Origin: Acidobacteriota bacterium
Lineage (GTDB): Bacteria; Acidobacteriota; Vicinamibacteria; Vicinamibacterales; UBA8438
Direction of reading: 5' to 3'
NCBI GenBank assembly: GCA_015659035.1
Contig: DQNS01000034.1
Span: 1 to 64,000, forward strand
Length of the DNA stretch: 64,000 nucleotides
Positions 21,700 to 29,918 of this stretch are shown in pieces. Position numbers and translations under genes: made by a program. The notes under the pieces were generated by a model. That model saw nothing but the letters and a program-made list of their open reading frames with translations. It searched no databases and was not told the DNA's origin. Positions within the stretch are counted from its first letter, which is position 1, and each line of letters opens with the position of its first letter.

Positions 21700-23262
21700 T
21701 TACTCGTCGCCTGGCGGGCGCTTGTCGTCCAGCGCCTCCTCTGGCGTGTTCCCGCTCTCGTCGGTCGGCTCCGCCGCCACGTCGCTGGCACCCTCCGTGT
21801 CCGCCGTCTGGTCCGGCGCGTCCGGGTCCTCGCCGGCCGCCGCCTGGGCCGCCCGGTCCTCGCCCGGGGGCGTCGCGGCCGGTTCAGCGTCGGCCGCCTG
21901 GGGTTCGGGGGGCGGTGCGACGGGCGTGGGGGCGGACGCCGACAATGGCTCGATCCCCTCCTGCTGCGCCGCCTCGGTCGTGCCGCTCCCCACGGCTCCT
22001 CCGGCGGCCATCGTCGCCGCTTCTGCGTCCTGCCGGAGCGCCTCCGCCGCGCCCTCTGAAATGCCCAGCACCTCGCCGAGCTCGGTCGCGGTCGCCGAGA
22101 CCATCCGCTCCACCGTCTCGATACCGGCGGCGTTCAGCTTCTCGACCATCGCCTCGTCGAGCCCCGGCACCGACAACGGCGCGGGTTCGGCCCCGAGCTC
22201 GTCGAACACGGCCTCGACCTCCCGTCGTTTCTCCTCTTCGCTCTTGATGTCGATCTTCCAGCCGGTCAGCTTGGCCGCCAGGCGGACATTCTGGCCCTTC
22301 TTGCCGATGGCCAGCGAGAGCTGGCGGTCCTCGACGACCACCTCGACGACCCGTTCAGCCTCGTCCACCACGGACACCCGTTGCACGCGTGCCGGGCTGA
22401 TCGCGTTGGTCACGAAGGTCACGGCATCATCCGACCACGCGACGATGTCGATCTTCTCGCCGCGCAGCTCGCGAATAATCGCCTGCACGCGAGTGCCCTT
22501 CATGCCGACACAAGCGCCGACCGGGTCCACGTCGCGCTCCCGCGACGCCACCGCGACCTTGGCCCGGTCACCGGCCTCGCGAACCGCGCCCCTAATAACG
22601 ACGGTGCCGTCATAGATCTCCGGCACCTCCTGCTCGAACAGCTTGATCAGCAGCACCGGGTCCGTACGCGACAGGATGATCTGCGGGCCCTTGTTGTTCT
22701 TGTTGACGTCCTTGATCACGGCCCGTATGCGGTCGCTGGTGGTGTAGTTCTCGGCACGTGACTGCTCGCGCCGAGGCAATTGCGCCTCGACGCGGCCGAC
22801 CTCGACGATGATGTCGCCGCTCTCGAAGCGTTTGACCAACCCGTTGATGACCTCACCGACCCGCTGGCTGTACTCGGCGAAAATGTTCTCGCGCTCGGCC
22901 TCGCGTACCTTCTGGAAGATGACCTGCTTGGCCGTCTGGGCGGCGATGCGCCCCAGCACGTCGGTCGGCTTGGGGAACTCGATCTCCATTCCCGGCTCGG
23001 CCTCGTCGCCATAGAGTTCCTGCGCCTCGGCCAGCGCAATCTCCGTCGCCGGGTCGGTAACGGCCTCGACGATCTGCCGCACGGCGAAGAGCTCGACCTG
23101 TCCCGTTTCGGCATTGAACTTGGTCCGCAGGTTCTCGTCCGACTTGTAGTACTTCCGCGACGCTGTCAACACGGCATCCTCGATGGCCGTGATGATGACG
23201 TCGGCCTCGATGCCCTTTTCCCTGGCCAGCGCTTCGATCGTTTGCTGCAACGCGTTGTTCAT
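21700..23262 (-). CDS. nusA: Transcription termination/antitermination factor NusA
   Basis: RNA polymerase accessory protein. The ATG at 23262 has GAGGA at good spacing. The N-terminal RNAP-binding domain (1-125, [20 protein letters not shown]) is followed by S1 (about 130-200). KH1 follows with [15 protein letters not shown], then KH2 with [20 protein letters not shown] helix-hairpin-helix region at about 365-415 ([20 protein letters not shown]) precedes a 90-residue acidic alanine/proline tail that looks disordered. It lies between rimP and infB as usual. Confidence 0.97.
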   Translation of the reverse strand: MNNALQQTIEALAREKGIEADVIITAIEDAVLTASRKYYKSDENLRTKFNAETGQVELFAVRQIVEAVTDPATEIALAEAQELYGDEAEPGMEIEFPKPTDVLGRIAAQTAKQVIFQKVREAERENIFAEYSQRVGEVINGLVKRFESGDIIVEVGRVEAQLPRREQSRAENYTTSDRIRAVIKDVNKNNKGPQIILSRTDPVLLIKLFEQEVPEIYDGTVVIRGAVREAGDRAKVAVASRERDVDPVGACVGMKGTRVQAIIRELRGEKIDIVAWSDDAVTFVTNAISPARVQRVSVVDEAERVVEVVVEDRQLSLAIGKKGQNVRLAAKLTGWKIDIKSEEEKRREVEAVFDELGAEPAPLSVPGLDEAMVEKLNAAGIETVERMVSATATELGEVLGISEGAAEALRQDAEAATMAAGGAVGSGTTEAAQQEGIEPLSASAPTPVAPPPEPQAADAEPAATPPGEDRAAQAAAGEDPDAPDQTADTEGASDVAAEPTDESGNTPEEALDDKRPPGDE

Positions 23263-23306
23263 AACAGTTCCTCGCGACGGCGCGAGCAGCGAGTGCACCC
23301 GCAGCC

Positions 23307-23346
23307 CGTCTCACGACGGGTCTCGGTGCGACGCTGAACTTTCACC
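23307..23346 (+). repeat. Remnant of A-type repeat right end
   Basis: The stretch cacgacgggtctcggtgcga followed by a ctttcacca-like arm matches the right end of A-type copies such as 43242-43410. The core is absent. It lies between nusA and rimP. Confidence 0.6.
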
Positions 23347-23354
23347 ATGCGCGG

Positions 23355-23858
23355 TTACAACTCGACCTCGAGCCGTGCGCGCGCGACCGCCGTCTCCGAA
23401 ACCCGGCGTGTCGTTTTGCCGTCCGCAATCACGATCGTCCGGCCGTCCACCGCGGTGATGCGACCAGACACGAATCGCTGTCCGTCGACCGGCTCGGACG
23501 TGACGATCTTGACCCGTCGTCCAACGAACCGCGCGAAGTCAGCCAGGTGACGCAATGGCCGGTCTAATCCGGGCGACGACACCTCCAACGTGTAGGCGTG
23601 GTCGAAGCTGATCTCCGCGTCGAGAATCGCACTCACGTCCACGCTGACCTTCGCGCAGTCGGCCACCGTCACGTCCTCGCCCTGCCCGCCGGTCTCCGGT
23701 GGCACCGTCGGCGCCGGGCGGTCGATGAAGATTCGCAAGACCCAGCCGATGGACTCGCGGCGGAACTGCAGATCGAACAACTCGAGCCCATGGCTGCGCG
23801 TTACCCGCTCGGCGATCGACCGCACTGTGCCGAGAAGTGCCGTTTGCGACCCGGTCAT
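23355..23858 (-). CDS. rimP: Ribosome maturation factor RimP
   Basis: Needed for 30S maturation. From ATG 23858 the protein has 167 residues with GLELFDLQFRRES, the central SVDVSAILDAE, the hallmark YTLEVSSPGLDRPLR and a C-terminal SH3-like part. The frame continues upstream to 24107 through repeat DNA; that extension carries no family features and was rejected. First gene of the nusA-infB cluster. Confidence 0.93.
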   Translation of the reverse strand: MTGSQTALLGTVRSIAERVTRSHGLELFDLQFRRESIGWVLRIFIDRPAPTVPPETGGQGEDVTVADCAKVSVDVSAILDAEISFDHAYTLEVSSPGLDRPLRHLADFARFVGRRVKIVTSEPVDGQRFVSGRITAVDGRTIVIADGKTTRRVSETAVARARLEVEL

Positions 23859-23861
23859 TCG

Positions 23862-24066
23862 GTGGCCCCGTCCGCAACTACACTGGCATTCGGCCGGCGA
23901 TGCATCCCGCCTGGCGGCGTTGCGCGTTCCGCAAATATTGCCCGATGTTCTCGGTCGTCGCGCCTTGCCACCCGAGCGCATGACCGCCCTCGTCCCTCGA
24001 CAGGCTCGGGACGCCTCGAGCGTGTCGAGAGGCGGTGCTTCAGCGTAGCTGCGGACGGGACCACTC
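23862..24066 (+). repeat. MITE-like core repeat with nested palindrome (C-like)
   Basis: The core (cgatgcatcccgcctggcgg, then a diverged gttccgcaaatattgccc) is followed by the same 46-bp palindromic insert as in the copy at 836-1042 (cgacaggctcgggacgcctc). It occupies the presumed promoter region of rimP. Confidence 0.7.
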
Positions 24067-24077
24067 AGGTTCCGCCT

Positions 24078-24109
24078 CAAAAACAAAGAGCGGGCCAAAA
24101 CGCCCACTC
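24078..24109 (-). terminator. Intrinsic terminator-like hairpin upstream of rimP
   Basis: Minus-strand stem GAGTGGGC/GCCCGCTC (24109-24102 with 24095-24088, one G-U pair), a 6-nt loop, then a U-rich run TTTGTTTTTG at 24087-24078. It could end the asnS transcript, about 310 bp downstream of its stop, or act as an attenuator before the rimP-nusA-infB operon. Confidence 0.7.
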
Positions 24110-24223
24110 ATTGGTTTATCACCGCAAAGCTAACTGTACAACTATAGCACGACAGTCTCGTCGCCCGATACGGGCTGCTAGCGAAGCTGTGCCTCAAACC
24201 GACAAGTGAAAGCGGTGCGCTGC

Positions 24224-24335
24224 CTCGCTAGCAGAAGCTTTTCTCAGAGCCCCGCTACGCGGGGGCCTAGACATCTCCGCGCGACATGAAAACTTGCTTC
24301 AAACGTCACGATGTTACCCATAGGAGATGTCTAGG
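24224..24335 (+). repeat. Family-E hairpin repeat, complete copy
   Basis: Begins ctcgctagcagaagctttt, has a gccccgc..gcgggggc hairpin, and ends in a perfect 13-bp inverted repeat (24266-24278 with 24323-24335) around a 44-bp spacer. A second copy is at 49948-50061 and a fragment at 1062-1099. No coding frame of note. It lies between asnS and the terminator; the rest of 24110-24223 shows no gene. Confidence 0.8.
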
Positions 24336-24417
24336 CAGTCAGAAGGGGTGCCCCGAGGCCGGCCGCCGCGCCGCGCGAGGACGGGCGCGGAACATGACGG
24401 GCGTCCGGCGGCAACGG

Positions 24418-25722
24418 TCAAGGGGTCAATCGGTAGAGCATTCGGGGGTATGGAATGGTCTCCCGAACGTGCTCCACGCCACAGATCCAGGCCACCACCC
24501 GTTCGATGCCCATCCCAAAGCCGGCGTGTGGCACACTGCCGTAGCGGCGCAGGTCGAGATACCACTCGAACGCGTCCTGGGGCAGACCGTGCTCGGTGAT
24601 CCGGCGGAGGAGCAGGTCCAGGTCGTCGAGTCGCTGTCCTCCGCCGACGATTTCGCCATAGCCCTCCGGCGCCAGGATGTCCACCGACAGCGAGAGCTCC
24701 GGGCGCTCCGGGTCCGGCTTCATGTAGAACGGCTTGGCCGCTGAAGGGTACCGGTGCACGGCGACCGGCCGGTCGAACTGTTCTGCAAGCAGCGTCTCGT
24801 CGGGGCCGCCGAAGTCGTCCCCGTACTCGACGGCGCGGCCGTGGTCCTGGAGCACGTGGACCGCGTCGCCGTAGGTGATACGTGGAAACGGTGCGCGAAC
24901 GGCCTCGAGCGGTCCCCGGTCGCGTTCGAGCGTCTCGAGTTCACGTTCGCGGGTCTCGAGCGCCCGCGACACGACCGCCACGATCATCGCCTCGGCCAGA
25001 TCGATCGCGTCGTCGAGGGTTGCGTAGGCCATCTCAGGCTCGACCATCCAGAACTCAGTCAGGTGACGGCGGGTCTTGGATTTCTCGGCCCGGAACGTCG
25101 GACCGAAAGAGTACACGCGCCCGAGTGCCATCGCGTTGGCTTCGTTGTACAGCTGACCGCTCTGTGTCAGGAACGCGGTGGCGTGGTCGTAGTAGGGGAC
25201 CGGAAACAGTGTCGAGGTGCCCTCGCACGCGGCCGGTGTGAAAATCGGCGTGTCCGCCAGGATGAACCCCTGGGTGTTGAGAAAGTCCCGGACGGCGTTG
25301 ATCACCGTGTGACGGATCCGCAGGATCGCGTGCTGCCGCTCCGACCGGATCCACAGGTGCCGCCGGTCCAGCAGAAAGTCGACGCCATGTTCCTTCGGCG
25401 TGATCGGATAGTCGCGGGTCGGTCCGATCACCCGCATCCCGATCACATCGAGCTCGTAGCCGCCGGGCGCCCGCGCGTCGGCCCGCACCTCGCCCTCGAC
25501 CACGACGGCGGTCTCCTGACCCAGGTGTCCCGCCTGCAGGAACACCTCCTCCCCGACCGCCGCCTTCGACATCACCGCCTGAATGAACCCGGTGCCGTCC
25601 CGCACTGTGAGGAAGTGAATCTTCCCGCTCGACCGCCGGTTGTGCAGCCAGCCCCGCAGCGTCACCGAGCGGCCTTCGTGCTGCGCGATCTCTTCGATGT
25701 GGGCGATGACTATCTCTCGCAC
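24418..25722 (-). CDS. asnS: Asparaginyl-tRNA synthetase
   Basis: Class II synthetase charging tRNA-Asn. The N-terminal OB-fold ([29 protein letters not shown]) is followed by motif 2 [21 protein letters not shown]-like sequence and motif 3 [15 protein letters not shown]. Several features favour AsnRS over AspRS: the residues around motif 3, the absence of an AspRS-type GAD insert, and the 434-residue length from GTG 25722. The longer frame to 25782 is translated from a decayed repeat. With gatC and gatA also in the window, the amidotransferase is more likely needed for tRNA-Gln than for tRNA-Asn. Confidence 0.92.
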   Translation of the reverse strand: MREIVIAHIEEIAQHEGRSVTLRGWLHNRRSSGKIHFLTVRDGTGFIQAVMSKAAVGEEVFLQAGHLGQETAVVVEGEVRADARAPGGYELDVIGMRVIGPTRDYPITPKEHGVDFLLDRRHLWIRSERQHAILRIRHTVINAVRDFLNTQGFILADTPIFTPAACEGTSTLFPVPYYDHATAFLTQSGQLYNEANAMALGRVYSFGPTFRAEKSKTRRHLTEFWMVEPEMAYATLDDAIDLAEAMIVAVVSRALETRERELETLERDRGPLEAVRAPFPRITYGDAVHVLQDHGRAVEYGDDFGGPDETLLAEQFDRPVAVHRYPSAAKPFYMKPDPERPELSLSVDILAPEGYGEIVGGGQRLDDLDLLLRRITEHGLPQDAFEWYLDLRRYGSVPHAGFGMGIERVVAWICGVEHVRETIPYPRMLYRLTP

Positions 25723-25724
25723 GG

Positions 25725-25790
25725 CTTCTCGGTCACATACTACCGGTCTTCTCCGTCGTCGCGTCTTGCAATCATTTGCCACGTGCGACG
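25725..25790 (+). repeat. Decayed core repeat abutting asnS start
   Basis: tcggtcacatactaccggtc with the following tcgtcgcgtcttgcaa matches the middle of the copy at 43242-43410 (tcacatactgccggtattct). Only the middle is left. It abuts the asnS start codon. Confidence 0.6.
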
Positions 25791-25867
25791 AGGGAGCTCA
25801 TGGGCGATGTGTGACCCCGCTGTACTGAAGCCACGCGCCGCGTGTTGCGGGATGCCGAACCACGCGG

Positions 25868-26045
25868 CTAGCAGCCCGTGGTGAAAGTCCAGCTGCATTC
25901 GACTGGCGCTGCATCCGTCCTGACTGCGTTGTGCCTCTGTCGAATACTGCCGGTATGCTCCCTCGTCACGCCTTGCACGGGCCCGGCGCGGTGTCGATCT
26001 CGACGATCCTCGGTGCCACGCTGGGCTTCCACCACGGACCGCTAG
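25868..26045 (+). repeat. MITE-like core repeat with A-type arms
   Basis: Complete copy, 178 bp. The left arm CTAGCAGCCCGTGGTGAAAG and the right arm (ending accacggaccgctag) are inverted repeats around the core gtcgaatactgccggtatgc. The final CTAG supplies the stop codon of the kinase gene on the minus strand. Confidence 0.88.
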
Positions 26046-27079
26046 GACACGAGCGTAGGGAGATAGGGCGCGAGCAACTCGAGGAGCCGTCCGAACCGGG
26101 GGTAGGCGTGCAGCGTCCGGCGCAGATACGCGATCGTGCGCGGGACGTAGGCGGCGAAGCCGGGCCGACCGATGATGGCAATCTGATGCCCGAACGTCCC
26201 GAGCGCTTTCAGATGACGTTGCACCGACATCAGGTCGAACCGGCGCCCGAAATCAGCGGTGCGCTCGGTCGGCACCGCGTCCAGAAAGCGCTCCGTCGTC
26301 GCCGCCACCAGGTCAGGTGACAGGTCGACGTAGCAGTCGCGGAGCAGCGAGACGAGGTCATAGGTGGCTGGTCCCATGCGCGCGTCCTGGAAATCGATCA
26401 CGACCAGCCGGTTCCGGTGCACCATCAGGTTGCGGCTGTGGTAGTCCCGGTGGCACAGCACGCGTGGCTCGGCCGCCAGTTCTTCGGCGATCGTCGAGAA
26501 CTCTTCCCGAAGGGCCTCGGCGGCCGCTGGGGCGAGCGCGACGTGTCGATACGCGAGCAGAAACTCCGACTGGAAGAATGCCAGCTCCCAGGTCAGCTTG
26601 GAGGTGTCAAACGCCAGGGTAAACGGAAGTGCCGCTTCGGCGCGCAGTCCGGCGCCGTCCTGTTGCAGCTTGGCGATCAGGCCGACCGCCTCGCGATACA
26701 GGCGGGTGGGGTCACCTCCGGGGACGGTGAGCCAGTTCTGCAGCGTCTGGTCACCGAGGTCCTCGAGCGCCAGGATGCCCAGATCCCCCGCCTGTCCGAC
26801 GACCGCCGGCACCGGTATCGCCAGCCGCTCGAACAGCGCGCCGACTGTGATCTCGGGAAGTGCGTCGGTGGCAAACGGTTCGGGATGGACGGCGAGGACC
26901 ATGGATGGGCCGTCGCGTGGGGTGAGCCGCACGTAGCAGCGATTCGACGCATCCCCGTGGAGTCGCGCCACGCGCGTGGCGAGGCGGTCCATACCCTGTC
27001 GATGCAGATACTCAGCCACGCGACTATCGATGGTCTGGTCTGCGACGGGTCGACTGCCCCAGGGGCTCGCGTCAGTCAT
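26042..27079 (-). CDS. AmgK-like sugar kinase (aminoglycoside phosphotransferase fold)
   Basis: The 345-residue protein has the APH/choline-kinase fold. HGDASNRCYVR gives a nucleotide-binding loop, and the catalytic loop is CHRDYHSRNLMVH, followed by the metal-binding IDFQDARMGPATYDLVSLL. Close relatives (COG3178) include AmgK, which phosphorylates the anomeric carbon of MurNAc/GlcNAc in peptidoglycan recycling. The next gene encodes a sugar-1-phosphate nucleotidyltransferase, the natural partner (AmgK-MurU pair), which supports that role by context. The start at ATG 27079 avoids an upstream stretch made of a common palindromic repeat. The stop lies in the repeat arm. Confidence 0.75.
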   Translation of the reverse strand: MTDASPWGSRPVADQTIDSRVAEYLHRQGMDRLATRVARLHGDASNRCYVRLTPRDGPSMVLAVHPEPFATDALPEITVGALFERLAIPVPAVVGQAGDLGILALEDLGDQTLQNWLTVPGGDPTRLYREAVGLIAKLQQDGAGLRAEAALPFTLAFDTSKLTWELAFFQSEFLLAYRHVALAPAAAEALREEFSTIAEELAAEPRVLCHRDYHSRNLMVHRNRLVVIDFQDARMGPATYDLVSLLRDCYVDLSPDLVAATTERFLDAVPTERTADFGRRFDLMSVQRHLKALGTFGHQIAIIGRPGFAAYVPRTIAYLRRTLHAYPRFGRLLELLAPYLPTLVS

Positions 27080-27134
27080 GCCGTGGTCTTGCCTCTTCGG
27101 GGGTACTGGCTCCAACCCCAAGCCCTCACCCCGG

Positions 27135-27155
27135 CCCTCTCCCAGGGGGAGAGGG
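27135..27155. repeat. REP-like palindrome (ccctctccc..gggagaggg)
   Basis: Perfect 9-bp stem with a 3-nt loop inside a ccctcaccccggccctct context. Palindromes of this kind are dispersed in many unrelated bacterial genomes. It lies between the nucleotidyltransferase and the kinase. Confidence 0.75.
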
Positions 27156-27187
27156 AGAAGCCGAAGCGCATGATTCACTAACCTCTC

Positions 27188-28156
27188 TTAGATCGGTACG
27201 ACCAGCAGATCCCCGGCTCGAGTTGCCCCGGGCAGCGCCGTCGCCTCCTCCGGTGGCAGCGGCATTCGGACGACCGCCTGGCGGTTGAGCGTGGTCCCTT
27301 CGACCAGGCGGACGCCGTCGGCGAGGATGCAGTCCCTCACCACGCACCCGGCCCCGACGGTCACATCGTCCCAGAGCACCGATCGCTCGAGACGCGCCGA
27401 CGGGTGCACGACGTTGCGGAGACCGCGCGGCACGGCCGGCTGTGTCTCGTCGGCGGCCACGGCACGCGCGGTCTCCAGGTAGTCGGCCGTGGTGCCGATG
27501 TCGTGAACGCGTCCCACGATGTGATGCGCCGCGACCTGTCCCGGGTGGGCCAGCAGCGTGTCATAGAGCCCCCCGATCGACGCGGCCGGGTCGCCGTCCC
27601 TCAGCGTCTCGAACACCGAGGCGTCGGCGATCTGGACTCCGACGAAGTGCGCCGGGTCTCGCGGGTCGCCGGCTCGGGCGAACCCCCGGACCCATCCATC
27701 CGCGTTCGCGAGGACGCCACCGTAGCGCCGCGGCGCCGGGTTCGGTGTGACGGCGAGTGTGACCCTGGCGTTGCGGGCGAGATGGGCGTCCAGGAGGTCT
27801 CGGAGGTCGACGTCGCACAGCGTGTCGCCATTGATGAGAAAGAAGCGGTCGTCCAGCAGCGGCAAGGCCCGGCGGGGGCCGCCGGCCGACCCGAGGAGCA
27901 CGCGCTCCCAGGAGTAGCGGACGCGACAGCCCAAGGCGGCGCCGTCGCCGACCACCCCCGTGATCGTATCCGGCCGGTGATGCAGATTCACCACGACGTC
28001 GCGCACGCCCCGGGCGGCCAACCGGGTCAGGTGCCGGCAGACCAGCGGGACGCCGGCGACCGGCACCGCCGCTTTCGCCCGGCAGAACGTCAGCGGGCGC
28101 AGCCGGGTGCCCAGACCGGCGGCGAGCACGAGCGCGGGCGGCAACGTGGCGGTCAC
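27188..28156 (-). CDS. Sugar-1-phosphate nucleotidyltransferase (MurU-like) with beta-helix tail
   Basis: The N-terminal Rossmann-type domain has the signature LVLAAGLGTRLRPLT at about 8-22, with the catalytic Lys in RAKAAVPVAG and metal-binding INGDTLCDVD near 107. Hexapeptide-like beta-helix turns follow (HPSARLERSVLWDDVTVGAG, about 250-300). The family makes NDP-sugars from sugar-1-phosphate. Next to the AmgK-like kinase, a UDP-MurNAc/GlcNAc salvage role is likely, although Pseudomonas MurU is shorter and lacks the tail; mannose-1-phosphate guanylyltransferase is the alternative. The GTG start at 28156 overlaps the CYTH stop by 4 bp (GTGA), implying coupling. Confidence 0.8.
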   Translation of the reverse strand: MTATLPPALVLAAGLGTRLRPLTFCRAKAAVPVAGVPLVCRHLTRLAARGVRDVVVNLHHRPDTITGVVGDGAALGCRVRYSWERVLLGSAGGPRRALPLLDDRFFLINGDTLCDVDLRDLLDAHLARNARVTLAVTPNPAPRRYGGVLANADGWVRGFARAGDPRDPAHFVGVQIADASVFETLRDGDPAASIGGLYDTLLAHPGQVAAHHIVGRVHDIGTTADYLETARAVAADETQPAVPRGLRNVVHPSARLERSVLWDDVTVGAGCVVRDCILADGVRLVEGTTLNRQAVVRMPLPPEEATALPGATRAGDLLVVPI

Positions 28157-28710
28157 GGTTCGTCGAACAGCATATGGGTCGCTGTCGATCCCTGGGCCGC
28201 ACAATGTTTGCGGAAGAGGGCCAGATAGGAGTCGAGCACGAAGTCCGACGCGGGGCGTTCGAGCGTTCTCGCCATGGCGAGGATGTCCTCCTCGGTGCCC
28301 TCGAGTTCGACGAACGTGCCGATGGGGGATTCGTCGACGGCGATCACCAGATCGCCGCGGCGGAACTCCTCGCGGTATTTCTGGTACCGAAACCAGACAT
28401 GAAAACCCAGTCGCTCGAACAATCGCAGTAGCAACGCGCCATCACCCACAGTGGTCTCGAGCTCTTCCCGGACCTTCGTTCTGGCCAGCGCGGGCGCGCC
28501 TTTGAAGGTGACGTACGCGCGGTCGCCGTCGACCCGGACGCGCAAGGTGCTGTGGCGGGCGCCCAGCGGTTGCGTCTCGCGGTCCAGCAGACAGTCGTTC
28601 TGCAGTCGTCGACCGCGCAGCGGTGTCGCGCCCGCCTCGACAACTGCCCGGCGCGCCGCGGCCGGGCTGTCGTAAGGCAGCTTGATCTCACGCTCGACCT
28701 CGTTTTCCAT
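28153..28710 (-). CDS. CYTH-domain protein (class IV adenylate cyclase/thiamine triphosphatase fold)
   Basis: 185 residues starting MENEVEREIKLPYD, with the ExExK signature (EREIK) that defines CYTH tunnel enzymes. Further alternating charged strands follow: LRVRVDGDRAYVTFKG, KVREELET, RYQKYREEF, VAVDESPIGTFVELEG. Members hydrolyse triphosphates or make cAMP using two metals in the barrel. The CyaB-like order fits a general phosphatase/cyclase call, but the substrate cannot be read from sequence. It is coupled by overlap to the nucleotidyltransferase, an unexplained association. Confidence 0.82.
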   Translation of the reverse strand: MENEVEREIKLPYDSPAAARRAVVEAGATPLRGRRLQNDCLLDRETQPLGARHSTLRVRVDGDRAYVTFKGAPALARTKVREELETTVGDGALLLRLFERLGFHVWFRYQKYREEFRRGDLVIAVDESPIGTFVELEGTEEDILAMARTLERPASDFVLDSYLALFRKHCAAQGSTATHMLFDEP

Positions 28711-28717
28711 CTGTCCG

Positions 28718-29875
28718 TCACGTCACCCGTGTGCGGAACGAGCACCCCCGCAAGGGGGGGACACCGACCTGCTTGCCCAGGAGCAACACCTTGTGGGTGC
28801 TGCCGAGCCCGCCTGGGACCAGCAACGTCTTGAGCGCCAGTCGCTGCTTGAGCGCGTCGGCGTTGGCGGCGCCGATGCCAGGGTCGTCCAGCGCTCCGAG
28901 GCCCAGCAAGAAATAGCTCTGGTCGAGCAGTCCGAGCACCTCGAGACCCTCCGCCTCCGCGGCCGCCCGGACCGACGTCAGGTCCACGTGGGCCGTGATG
29001 TCCCGCTCGCCAGGATGGCTCAGCCACGCGGGGCCGTCCGGCTGATGCGGGTCGTCACCCACCGTCCCGATGAGATGGCGGTGGAAGGAGGTCAGCGTAC
29101 CTGTGCCGTGACCCTGAGAGTAGAGCTCCTCCGCCGTGTGACCGTAGTCGATCAGGATGATAAAGCCGCGCTCGAGCCGCCGTGCGGCCGTGCGCACCCA
29201 CTCGACCGCCGCCAGGTTTATCTCACCGCGCCAGCCGGCGGCGAGGTCCACGTCGAGTCGCGCGAGATAGTCGGCGAGCGCCGGGCTCGAGGGTGGTCCG
29301 GTGCGTTCGACCAGGCGGTCCCCGGCAAGGTCGATGTAGATCTCCCGCAGGCCGTCGGAGGTCATCGAGACAGCGTGCGTGGGTAGCGCATCGAGTAACT
29401 CGTTCGCCAGGATCGCGCCCGAGACCCGGTCCGGCATTGTGGTCGCCGAGGAGGCGAGCCGGGCCCAGTGGCGCCCCAGGGTGTTCGGCTGGACGGCGCG
29501 CGCGGCCGCGCTCGTCTCGACCAGCGTGAGTCGGGTGACCGCGTACAGCTCGGGGTAGGTCGCTTCGGCGGTGTCGAGCAGGTCCCGTGCCAGTTGCCCA
29601 TTGCCCGCGCCGACTTCCACCAGGTCGAACACCAGGGAGCCGGCCGACGCGAGCAGCCGGTGCATCTCGTCGATCTGGATGGCGAGTAGCGCGCCGAACT
29701 GCGGTCCGACGTCGACGCTGGTGTAGAAGTCACCCGCGCGCCCGGTCCGCTGGGGCGCGCGGGTGTAGTAGCCGAGGGTCGGGTGGTAGAGCGCGAGGTC
29801 CATGAACTCCGCCGTCGTCAGCGGTCCGCGGTCTCGGATCCGCTCGACGATCAGCGCGCGGAGCGACATGGACAT
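28718..29875 (-). CDS. SAM-dependent methyltransferase, MidA/NDUFAF7 family
   Basis: A 385-residue protein with the family N-terminus FMDLALYHPTLGYYTRAP and DFYTSVDVGPQFGALLA, a SAM-binding EVGAGNGQLARDLL near 85, ANELLDALPTH and a IDYGHTAEELY segment. In mitochondria NDUFAF7 methylates a complex I subunit; bacterial function is open. It lies 7 bp upstream of the CYTH gene on the same strand. The last 17 residues (after LLLGKQVG) are translated from a cccccgcaaggggggg palindrome and look acquired. Confidence 0.85.
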   Translation of the reverse strand: MSMSLRALIVERIRDRGPLTTAEFMDLALYHPTLGYYTRAPQRTGRAGDFYTSVDVGPQFGALLAIQIDEMHRLLASAGSLVFDLVEVGAGNGQLARDLLDTAEATYPELYAVTRLTLVETSAAARAVQPNTLGRHWARLASSATTMPDRVSGAILANELLDALPTHAVSMTSDGLREIYIDLAGDRLVERTGPPSSPALADYLARLDVDLAAGWRGEINLAAVEWVRTAARRLERGFIILIDYGHTAEELYSQGHGTGTLTSFHRHLIGTVGDDPHQPDGPAWLSHPGERDITAHVDLTSVRAAAEAEGLEVLGLLDQSYFLLGLGALDDPGIGAANADALKQRLALKTLLVPGGLGSTHKVLLLGKQVGVPPLRGCSFRTRVT

Positions 29876-29918
29876 CGGGCTAGTGGTGAGCGTCCCGCTG
29901 CCCTTTCACCGCGGGCGG

